A stretch of DNA of 64,000 nt from Bradyrhizobium hipponense (GTDB lineage: Bacteria; Pseudomonadota; Alphaproteobacteria; Rhizobiales; Xanthobacteraceae): positions 1-64,000 of the forward strand of contig NZ_VSTH01000062.1 of the NCBI RefSeq assembly GCF_008123965.1, written 5' to 3'. This document shows positions 1 through 8,777 of the stretch, piece after piece (the first letter of the stretch is position 1; each line of letters starts with the position of its first letter). The position numbers and the translations under genes were made by a program. The notes below the pieces were generated by a model. That model searched no databases. It was not told the DNA's origin and saw nothing but the letters and a program-made list of their open reading frames with translations.

Positions 1-96
1 CTTTGCCTCGGATTCCGCAATCAGACGGTACGCTCACGTTGGGTGCCGACCTCTTTGGCCCGTCGTCGTTCTCAGCAGACGGCAAGTTCTCATCCA

Positions 97-663
97 TCAC
101 GCGGGTCGACTCGGGATCTTCGCTTCGCCCCGCTCGACGGCTCTCGCCACGCCACGCAGGAGAGGCGGCGTGATGCCCGACGCGGCCTCGATCTCCCCGG
201 CTGTTTTCCGGAGGAAATGACCAAAGTTAAAGGTCTCAAGCGACAAGTGCTCGATTGGGACGAGGCTCTCTCCGAGACTGCGCAATTCGCGGAGCACCGA
301 CTCGAGACCTTCTTGAAGTGCGTCGGCCGTAGCCGAGATCTCCTTTGCCGCGGCCTCTCGCTTTTCGCGCTCAGCCTCGGCAGCTATCCTCTGCTCTGCA
401 TCAGCGATCTGAGCTGCAACCGCTGCGCATGCCTCGCTAAGGCTGGACAGCCGTAGCGTTGCCGCGCCAAGCGCACTTTCAAGTCTCGTGATCGTGCCAT
501 GGTCGTTGATGTCGGCTTCGAGGTAGAATCTCTCCTGATCCGCTTTCGCTTGTTCGAAGGCAGATTGGGCTTCCGCCTTTCGTTCGTTGAGCGCCGAATG
601 GCGCGAACGCAATTCCGCGAGGGTGGTTTCGAGCTCAACCGTTGTCGTCTTCCGAGGTGCCAT
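97..663 (-). CDS. Hypothetical coiled-coil protein (188 aa)
   Basis: I do not recognise this gene. The product is rich in Ala, Glu, Arg and Leu, with long amphipathic helices over roughly residues 5-130 that look like a coiled coil. A less charged C-terminal part (about 135-188) has a patch around 'LETFNFGHFLRKTAGEI'. No signal peptide or membrane segment is visible. It lies 87 bases downstream of the HTH gene at 751-1083 on the same strand, so the two could be cotranscribed. No clear Shine-Dalgarno sequence precedes the ATG. A structural or DNA-associated accessory protein is possible, but no function can be assigned. Confidence 0.55.
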   Translation of the reverse strand: MAPRKTTTVELETTLAELRSRHSALNERKAEAQSAFEQAKADQERFYLEADINDHGTITRLESALGAATLRLSSLSEACAAVAAQIADAEQRIAAEAEREKREAAAKEISATADALQEGLESVLRELRSLGESLVPIEHLSLETFNFGHFLRKTAGEIEAASGITPPLLRGVARAVERGEAKIPSRPA

Positions 664-750
664 GGTGAGATGCTATGTCGTCATCGCACAATTGGAAGGG
701 TGGCTCTGGCGCCGCGCGCTCATTTCGTGGTGAAGCTTGCAGCGGCGCGC

Positions 751-1083
751 TCATTTGGGTGAATTTCTTCGCCCGCGTTGCGTCATCGCGCAGAGTGCCG
801 CGTGTTCGCCTTCGTGGTCTCGAATCCAATTGATCAATCTCCTCGTGGAGAGGAGCCAGATCGAATTCGCGATTAAAACGCCAAGTGGCTTGCCGCATGC
901 CGCAGCTTCGGTCGCGCGACGCCGGATTGTGGCCGACGAGACATCGGCAATGAAGGCCGCTGCATCGCTGCTTACCGCATCTCCCGTGCCATACGCGTTG
1001 ACCCAATCATTCAACGGGGGCAATTGACGCACCTGCGCAGTGATCTGCTCAAGCGCTCGGACGATGCGCTCCTGTTCGCCCAT
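751..1083 (-). CDS. Small excisionase/MerR-like helix-turn-helix protein (110 aa)
   Basis: The internal ATG at 1083 is chosen over an in-frame one at 1140 because GGGAG sits about 10 bases upstream. Residues about 40-85 have the layout of a HTH_17/excisionase-type winged helix: a helix entering 'AAFIADVSSATIRRRA', then a turn with strand-like residues ending in 'WLLSTRRLINWI'. Such proteins recognise DNA in mobile elements, toxin-antitoxin loci or small regulatory circuits. The only neighbour is the coiled-coil gene downstream. No integrase is visible within the window, so an element boundary cannot be shown. The family assignment rests on pattern only. Confidence 0.5.
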   Translation of the reverse strand: MGEQERIVRALEQITAQVRQLPPLNDWVNAYGTGDAVSSDAAAFIADVSSATIRRRATEAAACGKPLGVLIANSIWLLSTRRLINWIRDHEGEHAALCAMTQRGRRNSPK

Positions 1084-1380
1084 CTGGATCGCTCCCGAGA
1101 TGTACCGATGACAACGCTCGCTTGCCGTGCTGCCCGACAAAACCCCGTCGCGCTGAACTCTTCGAAGCGCTTCGCTGAGCCTATCGAACAGAATTAGCTT
1201 TTTCCGCTACGCATCTCGCAAGCGGCGGCCCTTGCTCCCAGGGGCTGATGATAGATTCGAAGTGGGCGGACATGGCGCCACATCCCTCCTGGCACCGTTC
1301 TAGCGCTTCTGTTGGGGATACTACAGGGATACCAAAATCCCAACTATTTGATTTCTATATGGCTTTTCTTTGCTACACAT

Positions 1381-1624
1381 TCCCCTTGTGGGCGAAGGTG
1401 GCGTAGGCGGCCTACGGCCGCCGTTCTTAAAAAGGGACGCCGACGCGTACCGTCGGCTACGGCGCCGGATGAGGGGTATCTCGCCACAGCCGAGATCGCG
1501 GAGAGATACCCCTCACCCGGCTTCGCTTTCGCGAAGCCACCCTCTCCCACAAGGGGGAGAGGGGAAGAGCTCCGCGCGAGTGACAGCTTTTGAGCAGCGA
1601 TGGGTTGCCGGGTCAAGCCCGGCA
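1381..1624. repeat. Nested palindromic intergenic repeat
   Basis: The 1141-1637 gap contains no gene but a complex repeat. An outer pair (CCCCTTGTGGG near 1383 and CCCACAAGGGG near 1546-1556) encloses an inner stem. In that stem CCGGATGAGGGGTATCTC (1465-1482) matches the complement of GAGATACCCCTCACCCGG (1503-1520) at 17 of 18 positions, with a 20-base loop. A separate perfect 7-base stem, TGCCGGG/CCCGGCA (1606-1612/1618-1624), abuts the maoC-like gene end and may also act as a terminator for it. Confidence 0.7.
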
Positions 1625-1637
1625 GCGACACCTCAGG

Positions 1638-2117
1638 TCAGGCGAAATAGATCAGCCCCAGCCAATCCGCCACCAGCGCGGGCTTGTCCTCGCCTTCGAT
1701 CTCCACCGTGACGTTGGTGCGCGACTGCAATTCGTTGGGCTTGCGCAATTTGGCTTCCGCCAGCACGAAACGGCCGCGGACGCGTTTGCCCGATCGCACC
1801 GGCGAGATGAAGCGTAGTTTGTCGAAGCCGTAATTGACGCCCATCGTCGTGCCGGCGATGACCGGCATCACCTCGTAGGACATGATCGACAGCAGCGACA
1901 TCGTCAGGAAGCCGTGCGCGATGGTGGTGCCGAAGGCGGTTTCCTTCTTCGCGCGCTCGGGATCGACGTGGATGAACTGGTGGTCCTCGATCACGTCGGC
2001 ATAGGTATCGATGCGGGGCTGATCGACCAGATGCCACGACGATACGCCCACCTCCTTGCCGACCATGGCTTGATAGGCGTCGAGTGTGATCGGCGGCTTC
2101 TTCCAGACTTCGTTCAT
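1638..2117 (-). CDS. MaoC family (R)-hydratase-like protein
   Basis: A 159-residue single hot-dog protein of the MaoC/NodN type, which hydrates 2-enoyl-CoA (or enoyl-thioester) substrates. The Asp-x4-His signature of R-specific hydratases is present as D45 and H50 in 'IEDHQFIHVDPERA'. It is followed by the 'GTTIAHGFLTMSLL' helix that binds the acyl chain. It is the last gene of the leftward branched-chain catabolic cluster, 159 bases downstream of the acyl-CoA synthetase and separated from it by a palindromic repeat, so cotranscription is uncertain. The exact substrate cannot be told from sequence; NodN-like proteins share the same fold. Confidence 0.85.
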   Translation of the reverse strand: MNEVWKKPPITLDAYQAMVGKEVGVSSWHLVDQPRIDTYADVIEDHQFIHVDPERAKKETAFGTTIAHGFLTMSLLSIMSYEVMPVIAGTTMGVNYGFDKLRFISPVRSGKRVRGRFVLAEAKLRKPNELQSRTNVTVEIEGEDKPALVADWLGLIYFA

Positions 2118-2134
2118 TTAGTCGCTCCAATCGC

Positions 2135-2260
2135 TGTCATTCCGGGGCGCGCGAAGCGCGAGCTACGATGCGCAATTGCGCATCTGAGAATCCATTCGGC
2201 GGCAATCTCTGCAGCGAAATGGATTCCGGGCTCGATGCTGCGCATCGCCCCGGAACGACG
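2135..2260. repeat. TCATTCCGGGG-family palindromic repeat, copy 1
   Basis: Begins TGTCATTCCGGGGCGCGC and ends with the near complement GCCCCGGAACGAC. An internal GATGCGCAATTGCGCATC palindrome and inverted ATCCATT/AATGGAT blocks lie between the ends. Closely similar units occur at 32269-32400 and 45757-45883. It lies between the acyl-CoA synthetase and maoC-like genes. Confidence 0.8.
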
Positions 2261-2276
2261 AACTCACTTCGTTCAC

Positions 2277-3995
2277 TTAGGTCTCACCCCTGGTTTTCGA
2301 CAGCTCCGGGAAATCCTCTTCCCGGAATTCGCGGCCGCGCAGGGGGTCATTGCGGTCATCGTCGCGCTCTAACCGCCTCAGCTGGACGCGGCGAATTTTT
2401 CCCGAGATCGTCTTCGGCAATTCGCTGACGATCTCGAGGCGGCGAATGCGCTTGAATGGCGCAAGGCGCGTGTGCAGATGCCTGAAGATCGAGAGCGCGG
2501 TCTCCGGCGAACGCTCTGCGCCCGAACTCAGCAGCACGAAGGCCTTCGGGATCGCGAGCCGGATCGGATCCGGGCTCGGCACCACCGCGGCTTCTGCAAC
2601 GAGTTCGTGCTCGAGCAGCACGCTTTCCAGCTCGAACGGACTGATGCGGTAGTCGGAAGATTTGAAGACATCATCGGAGCGGCCGACGAAGGTGAGATAG
2701 CCGTCGTCGTCCGCGAACACAACATCGCCGCTGCTATAGAGCGCACCTTCCGCGCCGGACAGCCCGCCATCATCGCTCTGATAGCCCTGCATCAGGCCGG
2801 CGGGACGGTTCGAGCCCAGCACCAGTGTCACCTCGCCTTCCTTCGAAGGGTTGCCGTCGGCGTCGCTGATCTGCACGCGATAGCCCGGCAGCGGGCGGCC
2901 CATCGAACCGACCTTGATTGTCTGCCCCGGGGAATTGCCCGCGAGCGCCGTGGTCTCGGTCTGGCCGTAACCGTCGCGGATGGTGAGGCCCCAGGCGGCC
3001 TGCACCTGGTCGATCACTTCAGGGTTGAGCGGCTCGCCGGCGCCGCAGACCTCGCGCAAGGCAACCTTGAAGGAAGCGAGGTTCTCCTGGATGAACAGGC
3101 GCCACACCGTCGGCGGCGCGCACAGCGTGGTGACGCCGCAGCGGCCGATGGTTGCGAGCAGGCCTTTCGCGTCGAAGCGCGGCTGGTTGACCACAAACAC
3201 GGTTGCACCGGCGTTCCACGGCGCGAAAAAACAGCTCCAGGCGTGCTTGGCCCAGCCGGGCGAGGAAATGTTGAGGTGGACGTCGCCGGGTTTCAGCCCG
3301 ATCCAGTACATGGTGGAGAGATGACCCACGGGGTAGCTGCGCTGGCTGTGCCGGACCACCTTTGGTTTTGCCGTCGTGCCCGAGGTGAAATAGAGCAGCA
3401 TCGGGTCGTCGGGGTTGGTGGGGCCGTCCGGCGAGAAACTCTCAGGGGCTTCCGCCGCATCATCATATGAAAGCCAGCCATCGGACACAGCGCCGACAAC
3501 GATGCGGCAGACATTCTCGGAGCCGAGGCTCGTAAGCTTCGCGACCTGGTCCTCTGCCGCGACTACCGCCTTCGCCTTGCCGCGGTCGAGCCGGTCGCGC
3601 AGCTCGTCGGCGGTGAGCAGCGTGGTGGCGGGGATCACGACGACGCCGAGCTTTATCGCCGCGAGCATGGTCTCCCACAGCGGCACGACGTTGCCGAGCA
3701 GCAGCAGGAGATGATCGCCGCGCTTCAATCCCTGCGCGCGGAGAAAATTTGCGACCTGGCTGGAACGGCGCGACAGCGCTGCGAAAGAGAGCTTGGTCTG
3801 ACGGTCCTGCGCGGCATCGACGATCCAGACCGCAGGCCGATCCTTGCTCTCCGCATTTCCCGCCAACTCGGCGTCGAACCAGTCGAGCGCCCAATTGAAG
3901 GGAACCGGATCGGGCCAGCGGAAGCCTCTGACCGCGGCCTCGTAATCCGTGCGGTGTTCGAGCAGAAACGCACGCGCTTCCTGAAATGTCATCAT
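2277..3995 (-). CDS. AMP-dependent acyl-CoA synthetase
   Basis: A 572-residue ANL-superfamily ligase that activates a carboxylic acid through an acyl-AMP to the CoA ester. The P-loop-like motif 'YFTSGTTAKPK' lies near residues 202-212. The A5-type 'DGYGQTETT' and hinge 'GRSDDVFKSSDYRISPFELE' follow, and the acylation-lysine motif 'PKTISGKIRR' is near the C terminus. Length and motifs resemble medium-chain (ACSM-like) rather than acetyl-CoA synthetases. The ATG at 3995 overlaps the mmsB stop by one base (TGATG), indicating translational coupling. In this context a branched or short/medium-chain acid is the likely substrate, but this is inferred from the neighbours. Confidence 0.9.
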   Translation of the reverse strand: MMTFQEARAFLLEHRTDYEAAVRGFRWPDPVPFNWALDWFDAELAGNAESKDRPAVWIVDAAQDRQTKLSFAALSRRSSQVANFLRAQGLKRGDHLLLLLGNVVPLWETMLAAIKLGVVVIPATTLLTADELRDRLDRGKAKAVVAAEDQVAKLTSLGSENVCRIVVGAVSDGWLSYDDAAEAPESFSPDGPTNPDDPMLLYFTSGTTAKPKVVRHSQRSYPVGHLSTMYWIGLKPGDVHLNISSPGWAKHAWSCFFAPWNAGATVFVVNQPRFDAKGLLATIGRCGVTTLCAPPTVWRLFIQENLASFKVALREVCGAGEPLNPEVIDQVQAAWGLTIRDGYGQTETTALAGNSPGQTIKVGSMGRPLPGYRVQISDADGNPSKEGEVTLVLGSNRPAGLMQGYQSDDGGLSGAEGALYSSGDVVFADDDGYLTFVGRSDDVFKSSDYRISPFELESVLLEHELVAEAAVVPSPDPIRLAIPKAFVLLSSGAERSPETALSIFRHLHTRLAPFKRIRRLEIVSELPKTISGKIRRVQLRRLERDDDRNDPLRGREFREEDFPELSKTRGET

Positions 3996-4885
3996 CAAGC
4001 TTTCCCGGCCAGCCCCCTAACGTGCTTGATAATTCCGGAAAAATCCACCCCGCCCTGCCCGGCTGCGTCGAAAGACTGATAGATCTCCTGCGCATGCTTG
4101 CCGAGCGGTGTCGCCGCACCTGTGGCCTTTGCAGCGTCCTGCGCCAGCGTCAGATCCTTCACCATCAGCGCGGAAGCAAAGCCCGGCTTGTAGTCATTGT
4201 TGGCGGGCGAGGTCGGCACCGGGCCCGGCACCGGGCAATAGCTCGTCAACGACCAGCACTGACCTGAAGATGTCGAGGCGACGTCGAACAACGCCTGATG
4301 CGAGAGCCCAAGCTTCTCGCCCAGCGCAAAGGCTTCGCTGACCGCGATCATGGAAATGCCGAGGATCATGTTGTTGCAGATCTTTGCCGCCTGCCCTGCG
4401 CCGGCGCCGCCGCAATGCACGATCTTCTTGCCCATGTTTTCGAGCACGGGCTTGGCGGCCGCAAATGCCGTCTCGTCGCCGCCGCACATGAAGGTGAGCG
4501 TTCCGCCCTTGGCGCCGCCGGTGCCGCCGGAGACCGGCGCGTCCACCGACAGCACGCCGTGCTTGGCGGCGAGCGCGTGCGCTTGACGGGCGCTCTCGAC
4601 GTCGATGGTCGAGCTGTCGATGATCAGCGCACCCTTGGCCATGGCGGGGACGACCTCGTTCCAGACGCCGAGCACGTGCTTGCCGGCCGGTAGCATGGTG
4701 ACGACGACATCGGCGCCCTTCACCGCGCCGGCCGCGCTCTCGGCAATGTCCGCACCGTCGGCCTTGGCTTGCGCGCGCGAGGCCTCGACGAGGTCGAAGG
4801 CCACCACCTTGTGGCCGGCCTTGACCAGATTGGCCGCCATCGGGCCGCCCATGTTGCCGAGACCGATGAATGCGATCGTGGCCAT
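3995..4885 (-). CDS. mmsB: 3-hydroxyisobutyrate dehydrogenase
   Basis: Oxidises 3-hydroxyisobutyrate to methylmalonate semialdehyde with NAD in valine degradation. The 296-residue product starts at the ATG preceded by GGGAGG; the frame extends upstream but that part is antisense to the hydrolase gene and lacks family similarity. Visible motifs are the N-terminal Rossmann 'FIGLGNMGGPMAANL', the substrate-binding 'DAPVSGGTGGAKGGTL' near residue 115, and the helix carrying the catalytic lysine, 'GAGQAAKICNN', near 165. It is 32 bases downstream of the 3-hydroxyisobutyryl-CoA hydrolase gene, whose product feeds this enzyme. Confidence 0.95.
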   Translation of the reverse strand: MATIAFIGLGNMGGPMAANLVKAGHKVVAFDLVEASRAQAKADGADIAESAAGAVKGADVVVTMLPAGKHVLGVWNEVVPAMAKGALIIDSSTIDVESARQAHALAAKHGVLSVDAPVSGGTGGAKGGTLTFMCGGDETAFAAAKPVLENMGKKIVHCGGAGAGQAAKICNNMILGISMIAVSEAFALGEKLGLSHQALFDVASTSSGQCWSLTSYCPVPGPVPTSPANNDYKPGFASALMVKDLTLAQDAAKATGAATPLGKHAQEIYQSFDAAGQGGVDFSGIIKHVRGLAGKA

Positions 4886-4917
4886 CTCGTTGTCCTCCCG
4901 TTGATGCGCTTCGTTGA

Positions 4918-5985
4918 TTAGTTGAACTTCAATTCGTCGGAGCCAATCTCGGCGAGATACGGCGCCAGCATGTCCGGCGTGACGTCCTCGATGCGTGGCG
5001 GCGACCAGGTCGGATTGCGGTCCTTGTCGATCACCGCGGCGCGCACGCCCTCGCGGAAATCGTCGCTGCGGAACACCTCCAGCGCGGCGCGATATTCGCG
5101 CACCAGGCATTCTTCCAGGCTCGACGCGGTCCGTGCGAGCCGCAGCAGTTTCAAGGTCACGACCATGCCGCGCGGCGATTTCTCGCTGAGCGTCTTCAGC
5201 GTCGCCTGCGCAAATTCGGAGCCGTCGCGCCTGAGCGCGGCGATGATGTCTTCCATGCGGTCGAAGCCGAACAGCGCGTCGATGGACACCTGTTTTGCCG
5301 CCACCGGACCAGAGGCCTCGCCGCTCGCAAAGCCGTTGATCAGCTTGCCCACATCGGCCGCGGTCACACTTTGAGAGACCTTCGTCAGCGCCTCGCGCAG
5401 CTCCGGCCAATTCGCTGCCGGCACCACCCAATCGGCAAATTTCGCGTGGATCGCGTCGGGCCCGTTCATGTTCTGGCCGGTCAGGCCGAAATAGGTGCCG
5501 ATCTCGCCGGGCGAGCGCGACAGCAGCCAGGTGCCGCCGACATCGGGAAAGAAGCCGAGCCCAACTTCGGGCATCGCAAGTTTGGTGCGGTCGGTGACGA
5601 CGCGGTGGCTCGCATGCGCGGACAGACCAACGCCGCCGCCCATCACGATGCCGTCCATGAACGCGATATAGGGTTTTGGAAATTTCTTGATGCGGGCGTT
5701 GAGAATGTATTCTTCACGCCACAAGGTCTTGCCGAGATCGCCGTTCACCTTCGAGCTTTCCCAGAGCGCGCGGATGTCGCCGCCGGCGCACAGGCCACGC
5801 TCGCCGGCGCCTTCGAGCAGGATCACGGCGACGGCCGGATCGCTCTCGAAGCGGTCGAGCGCCTTCTCGATGTCGCGAAACATCTCCAGCGTCACGGCAT
5901 TGATGGCTTTGGGACGGTTGAGCCGGATGACGCCGGCCGCGCCCTCGATGCGGACGACCAGATCGCCCTCTTCCACCACCGTCAT
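4918..5985 (-). CDS. 3-hydroxyisobutyryl-CoA hydrolase (crotonase family)
   Basis: Hydrolyses 3-hydroxyisobutyryl-CoA to free 3-hydroxyisobutyrate in valine catabolism. The 355-residue length is typical of HIBCH rather than of the ~260-residue enoyl-CoA hydratases. The crotonase core shows the oxyanion-hole loops 'GLCAGGDIRAL' (about 65-75) and 'GIVMGGGVGLSAH' (about 112-124). The HIBCH-type 'MPEVGLGFFPDVGGTWLLSR' segment follows, carrying the catalytic acidic residues. The ATG overlaps the acyl-CoA dehydrogenase stop by four bases (ATGA). Together with mmsA, mmsB and the dehydrogenase it completes the isobutyryl-CoA branch. Confidence 0.93.
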   Translation of the reverse strand: MTVVEEGDLVVRIEGAAGVIRLNRPKAINAVTLEMFRDIEKALDRFESDPAVAVILLEGAGERGLCAGGDIRALWESSKVNGDLGKTLWREEYILNARIKKFPKPYIAFMDGIVMGGGVGLSAHASHRVVTDRTKLAMPEVGLGFFPDVGGTWLLSRSPGEIGTYFGLTGQNMNGPDAIHAKFADWVVPAANWPELREALTKVSQSVTAADVGKLINGFASGEASGPVAAKQVSIDALFGFDRMEDIIAALRRDGSEFAQATLKTLSEKSPRGMVVTLKLLRLARTASSLEECLVREYRAALEVFRSDDFREGVRAAVIDKDRNPTWSPPRIEDVTPDMLAPYLAEIGSDELKFN

Positions 5986-7127
5986 CGCGCGCCCTCGATC
6001 AGTTTGCGCGCCACGATGAGCCGCATGATTTCATTGGTGCCTTCGAGGATCTGGTGCACGCGCAGATCGCGTACGATCTTCTCGATGCCGTATTCGCTTA
6101 AATAGCCATAGCCACCGTGCAGCTGGAGCGCCTGGTTGGCGACCTCGAAGCCGACGTCGGTGCCGAACCGCTTCGCCATCGCGCAGAGCATGGTGGCGTC
6201 CGGGTCCTTGCGATCAAGTGCAGCTGCGGCGCGCCACAGGAAAGTGCGCGCGGCCTCGAGCTCGATCGCCATGTCGGCGAGCCGGAATTGCAGCGCCTGG
6301 AACTCGTCGAGCCGTTTGCCGAAGGCCTTGCGCTCCTTCATGTAGGTGCGCGCCTTGTCGAGCGCTGCTTGCGCGCCGCCGAGCGAGCACGCCGTGATGT
6401 TGAGGCGGCCGCCGTCGAGGCCGGCCATCGCGATCTTGAAGCCGACGCCCTCTTCGCTTAGCCGGTTGGCCACCGGCACGCGGGCGTTCTCGAATATCAC
6501 CGCGCGGGTGGGCTGCGCATTCCAGCCCATCTTGCGCTCATTGGCACCGTAAGAGACGCCTGGCGTCTTGCCATCAATGACGAGCGTCGAGATGCCGCCC
6601 GGGCCGTCGCCGCCGGTGCGCACCATCACGACCAAAAGGTCGGTACCGCCGGCGCCGGAGATGAACTGCTTCTGGCCGTTGAGCACGTAATGATCGCCGT
6701 CGCGCACCGCGCGGGTGCGCAGTGCGGCGGCATCTGAGCCGGCGCCCGGCTCGGTCAGACAGTAGCTCGCGATCAGCTCCATGGTGCAGAGCTTTGGCAG
6801 CCATTTTTGGCGCTGGGTGTCGCTGCCATAGGCATCGATCATCCAGGACGCCATATTGTGGATGGAGATGAAGGCCGCGGTGGTCGGGCAGCCCGTCGCC
6901 AGCGCCTCGAAGATCAGCGCCGCGTCGAACCGCGTCATCGCGGAGCCGCCGACATCGTCGCGGATGTAGATGCCGCCCATGCCGAGCGCGGCTGCCTCGC
7001 GCATCACCTCGACCGGGAAATGCTTCTCCTCGTCCCAGCGCAGCGCATGCGGCGCGATCCTCGAAGCCGCAAATGCCAACGCCATGTCGCGAACCGCAAC
7101 CTGATCCTCGTTCAGAGCGAATTGCAT
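5982..7127 (-). CDS. Acyl-CoA dehydrogenase, probable isobutyryl-CoA dehydrogenase
   Basis: A 381-residue FAD-dependent acyl-CoA dehydrogenase. Visible are the FAD/substrate loop 'CLTEPGAGSDAAALRT' near residue 127, the second FAD motif 'FGKRLDEFQALQFRLADM' near 270, and C-terminal 'QLHGGYGYLSEYGIEKIVRD' followed by 'ILEGTNEIMR', which carries the usual catalytic-glutamate region. Genes on both sides act immediately before or after isobutyryl-CoA oxidation, so that substrate is inferred. Other short branched acyl-CoAs cannot be excluded. It is coupled to the hydrolase gene by a 4-base overlap and separated from mmsA by a short palindromic repeat. Confidence 0.92.
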   Translation of the reverse strand: MQFALNEDQVAVRDMALAFAASRIAPHALRWDEEKHFPVEVMREAAALGMGGIYIRDDVGGSAMTRFDAALIFEALATGCPTTAAFISIHNMASWMIDAYGSDTQRQKWLPKLCTMELIASYCLTEPGAGSDAAALRTRAVRDGDHYVLNGQKQFISGAGGTDLLVVMVRTGGDGPGGISTLVIDGKTPGVSYGANERKMGWNAQPTRAVIFENARVPVANRLSEEGVGFKIAMAGLDGGRLNITACSLGGAQAALDKARTYMKERKAFGKRLDEFQALQFRLADMAIELEAARTFLWRAAAALDRKDPDATMLCAMAKRFGTDVGFEVANQALQLHGGYGYLSEYGIEKIVRDLRVHQILEGTNEIMRLIVARKLIEGAR

Positions 7128-7150
7128 GGTGGGCTGCTCATTTTTCTCTC

Positions 7151-7236
7151 GTCATTGCGAGCGAAGCGAAGCAATCCAGACTGTCTCCGCGGAAAGATGC
7201 TGGATTGCTTCGTCGCAAGGGCTCCTCGCAATGACG
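7151..7236. repeat. GTCATTGCGAG-type palindromic repeat
   Basis: Outer inverted ends GTCATTGCGAG and CTCGCAATGAC enclose a second inverted pair, GAAGCAATCCAG and CTGGATTGCTTC. It occupies nearly the whole gap between mmsA and the acyl-CoA dehydrogenase, so a transcript reading through would form a strong hairpin inside the catabolic operon. Confidence 0.8.
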
Positions 7237-7245
7237 GCCGAGGAA

Positions 7246-8742
7246 CTACTTCATCAGCGGGATCGAGAACTCCGCGCCTTCCTTGACACCGGACGGCCAG
7301 CGCGAGGTCACCGTCTTGGTTTTGGTGTAGAAACGAACCGAGTCCGGGCCGTGCTGGTTGAGATCGCCGAAGCCCGACTTCTTCCAGCCACCGAAGGTGT
7401 AGTAGGCGATCGGCACCGGGATCGGCACGTTGATGCCGACCATGCCGACATTGACCTTGGCGGCAAAGTCGCGGGCGGCGTCGCCGTCGCGGGTGAAGAT
7501 CGCGACACCGTTGCCGTAGTCATGCTCGGACGGCAGCGCCAGCGCTTCCTTGTAGTCGTGCGCGCGCACCACCGAGAGCACCGGGCCAAAGATCTCTTCC
7601 TTGTAGATCCGCATGTCCTTGGTGACGTTGTCGAACAGCGAACCGCCGAGATAAAAGCCCCTCTCGTAGCCCTGCATCTTGAAGCCGCGGCCGTCGACGG
7701 CGAGCGTCGCGCCCTCCTTGATGCCGATGTCGATGTAGCTCTTGACCTTCTCGACCGCCTCGCGCGTGACCAGCGGGCCGTAATCGGCCGACGGATCGAT
7801 CGAGGTGCCGATCTTGAGGCTCTCGACGCGCGGGATCAGCTTGTCCATCAGGCGGTCGGCGGTGGTCTTCCCGACCGGCACGGCAACCGAGACCGCCATG
7901 CAGCGCTCGCCGGCAGAGCCGTAACCGGCGCCGATCAGGGCGTCGACCGCCTGGTCCATGTCGGCATCGGGCATGATGATGGCGTGGTTCTTGGCGCCGC
8001 CAAAGCACTGGCAGCGCTTGCCGGTCTGGGCTGCGCGCTCATAGATGTACTGCGCGATCGGCGTGGAGCCGACAAAGCCGATGGCCTTGATATCGGGATC
8101 GTCGAGGATGGCGTCGACCGCTTCCTTGTCGCCATTGACGACGTTGAGGATGCCGGCCGGCAAGCCCGCCTCGATCATCAGTTCGGCCAGCAGCATCGGC
8201 ACGCCGGGATCGCGCTCCGACGGCTTCAGAATGAAGGCGTTGCCGCAGGCGATCGCAGGCGCGAACTTCCACATCGGAATCATCGCCGGGAAATTGAACG
8301 GCGTGATGCCGGCAACGACGCCGAGCGCCTGGCGCATGGAATAGATGTCGATGCCGGGGCCGGCGCCCTCGGTGTACTCGCCCTTCATCAGATGCGGGAT
8401 GCCGCAGGCGAATTCCGCGACCTCGAGGCCACGCTGGATGTCGCCCTTGGCGTCGGGCACGGTCTTGCCGTGCTCGCGCGCGAGCAGCTCGGCGAGCTTG
8501 TCATAGTCGCGCTGCACCAGCTCGACGAACTTCGTCATCACGCGGGCGCGGCGCTGCGGGTTGGTCGCAGCCCATTCGCCCTGCGCGGCGCGGGCGTTCT
8601 CGACCGCGGCGCGGACTTCGGCCTTCGACGCCAGCGCCACCTTGGCCTGGACGTCACCGGTCATCGGCTCGAAAACGTCGGCGGTGCGGCCCGAAGTGCC
8701 CTTGACCTCCCTGCCACCGATGAAATGTCCGACTGAACGCAT
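7246..8742 (-). CDS. mmsA: CoA-acylating methylmalonate-semialdehyde dehydrogenase
   Basis: Converts methylmalonate semialdehyde plus CoA and NAD to propionyl-CoA, the last step of the valine branch here. The 498-residue ALDH product shows 'ITPFNFPAMIPMWKFAPA' near 150, 'ILKPSERDP' near 175, the nucleotide-loop 'GFVGSTPIAQYIYERA', and the active-site cysteine in 'GSAGERCMAVS' near 285. The ATG at 8742 is chosen because AAGGAG lies 8-9 bases upstream; a start at 8778 would run into the divergent regulatory region. It is the first gene of the leftward cluster, divergent from the LysR gene. Confidence 0.95.
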   Translation of the reverse strand: MRSVGHFIGGREVKGTSGRTADVFEPMTGDVQAKVALASKAEVRAAVENARAAQGEWAATNPQRRARVMTKFVELVQRDYDKLAELLAREHGKTVPDAKGDIQRGLEVAEFACGIPHLMKGEYTEGAGPGIDIYSMRQALGVVAGITPFNFPAMIPMWKFAPAIACGNAFILKPSERDPGVPMLLAELMIEAGLPAGILNVVNGDKEAVDAILDDPDIKAIGFVGSTPIAQYIYERAAQTGKRCQCFGGAKNHAIIMPDADMDQAVDALIGAGYGSAGERCMAVSVAVPVGKTTADRLMDKLIPRVESLKIGTSIDPSADYGPLVTREAVEKVKSYIDIGIKEGATLAVDGRGFKMQGYERGFYLGGSLFDNVTKDMRIYKEEIFGPVLSVVRAHDYKEALALPSEHDYGNGVAIFTRDGDAARDFAAKVNVGMVGINVPIPVPIAYYTFGGWKKSGFGDLNQHGPDSVRFYTKTKTVTSRWPSGVKEGAEFSIPLMK

Positions 8743-8777
8743 GGAATGATCTCCTTCAGGCCTGATCCGCTTTGACA

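Noticed and set aside
7126-8736. Plus-strand frame across mmsA
   Set aside because: His/Arg/Asp-rich shadow of the aldehyde dehydrogenase gene; part of it also runs through the palindromic repeat.
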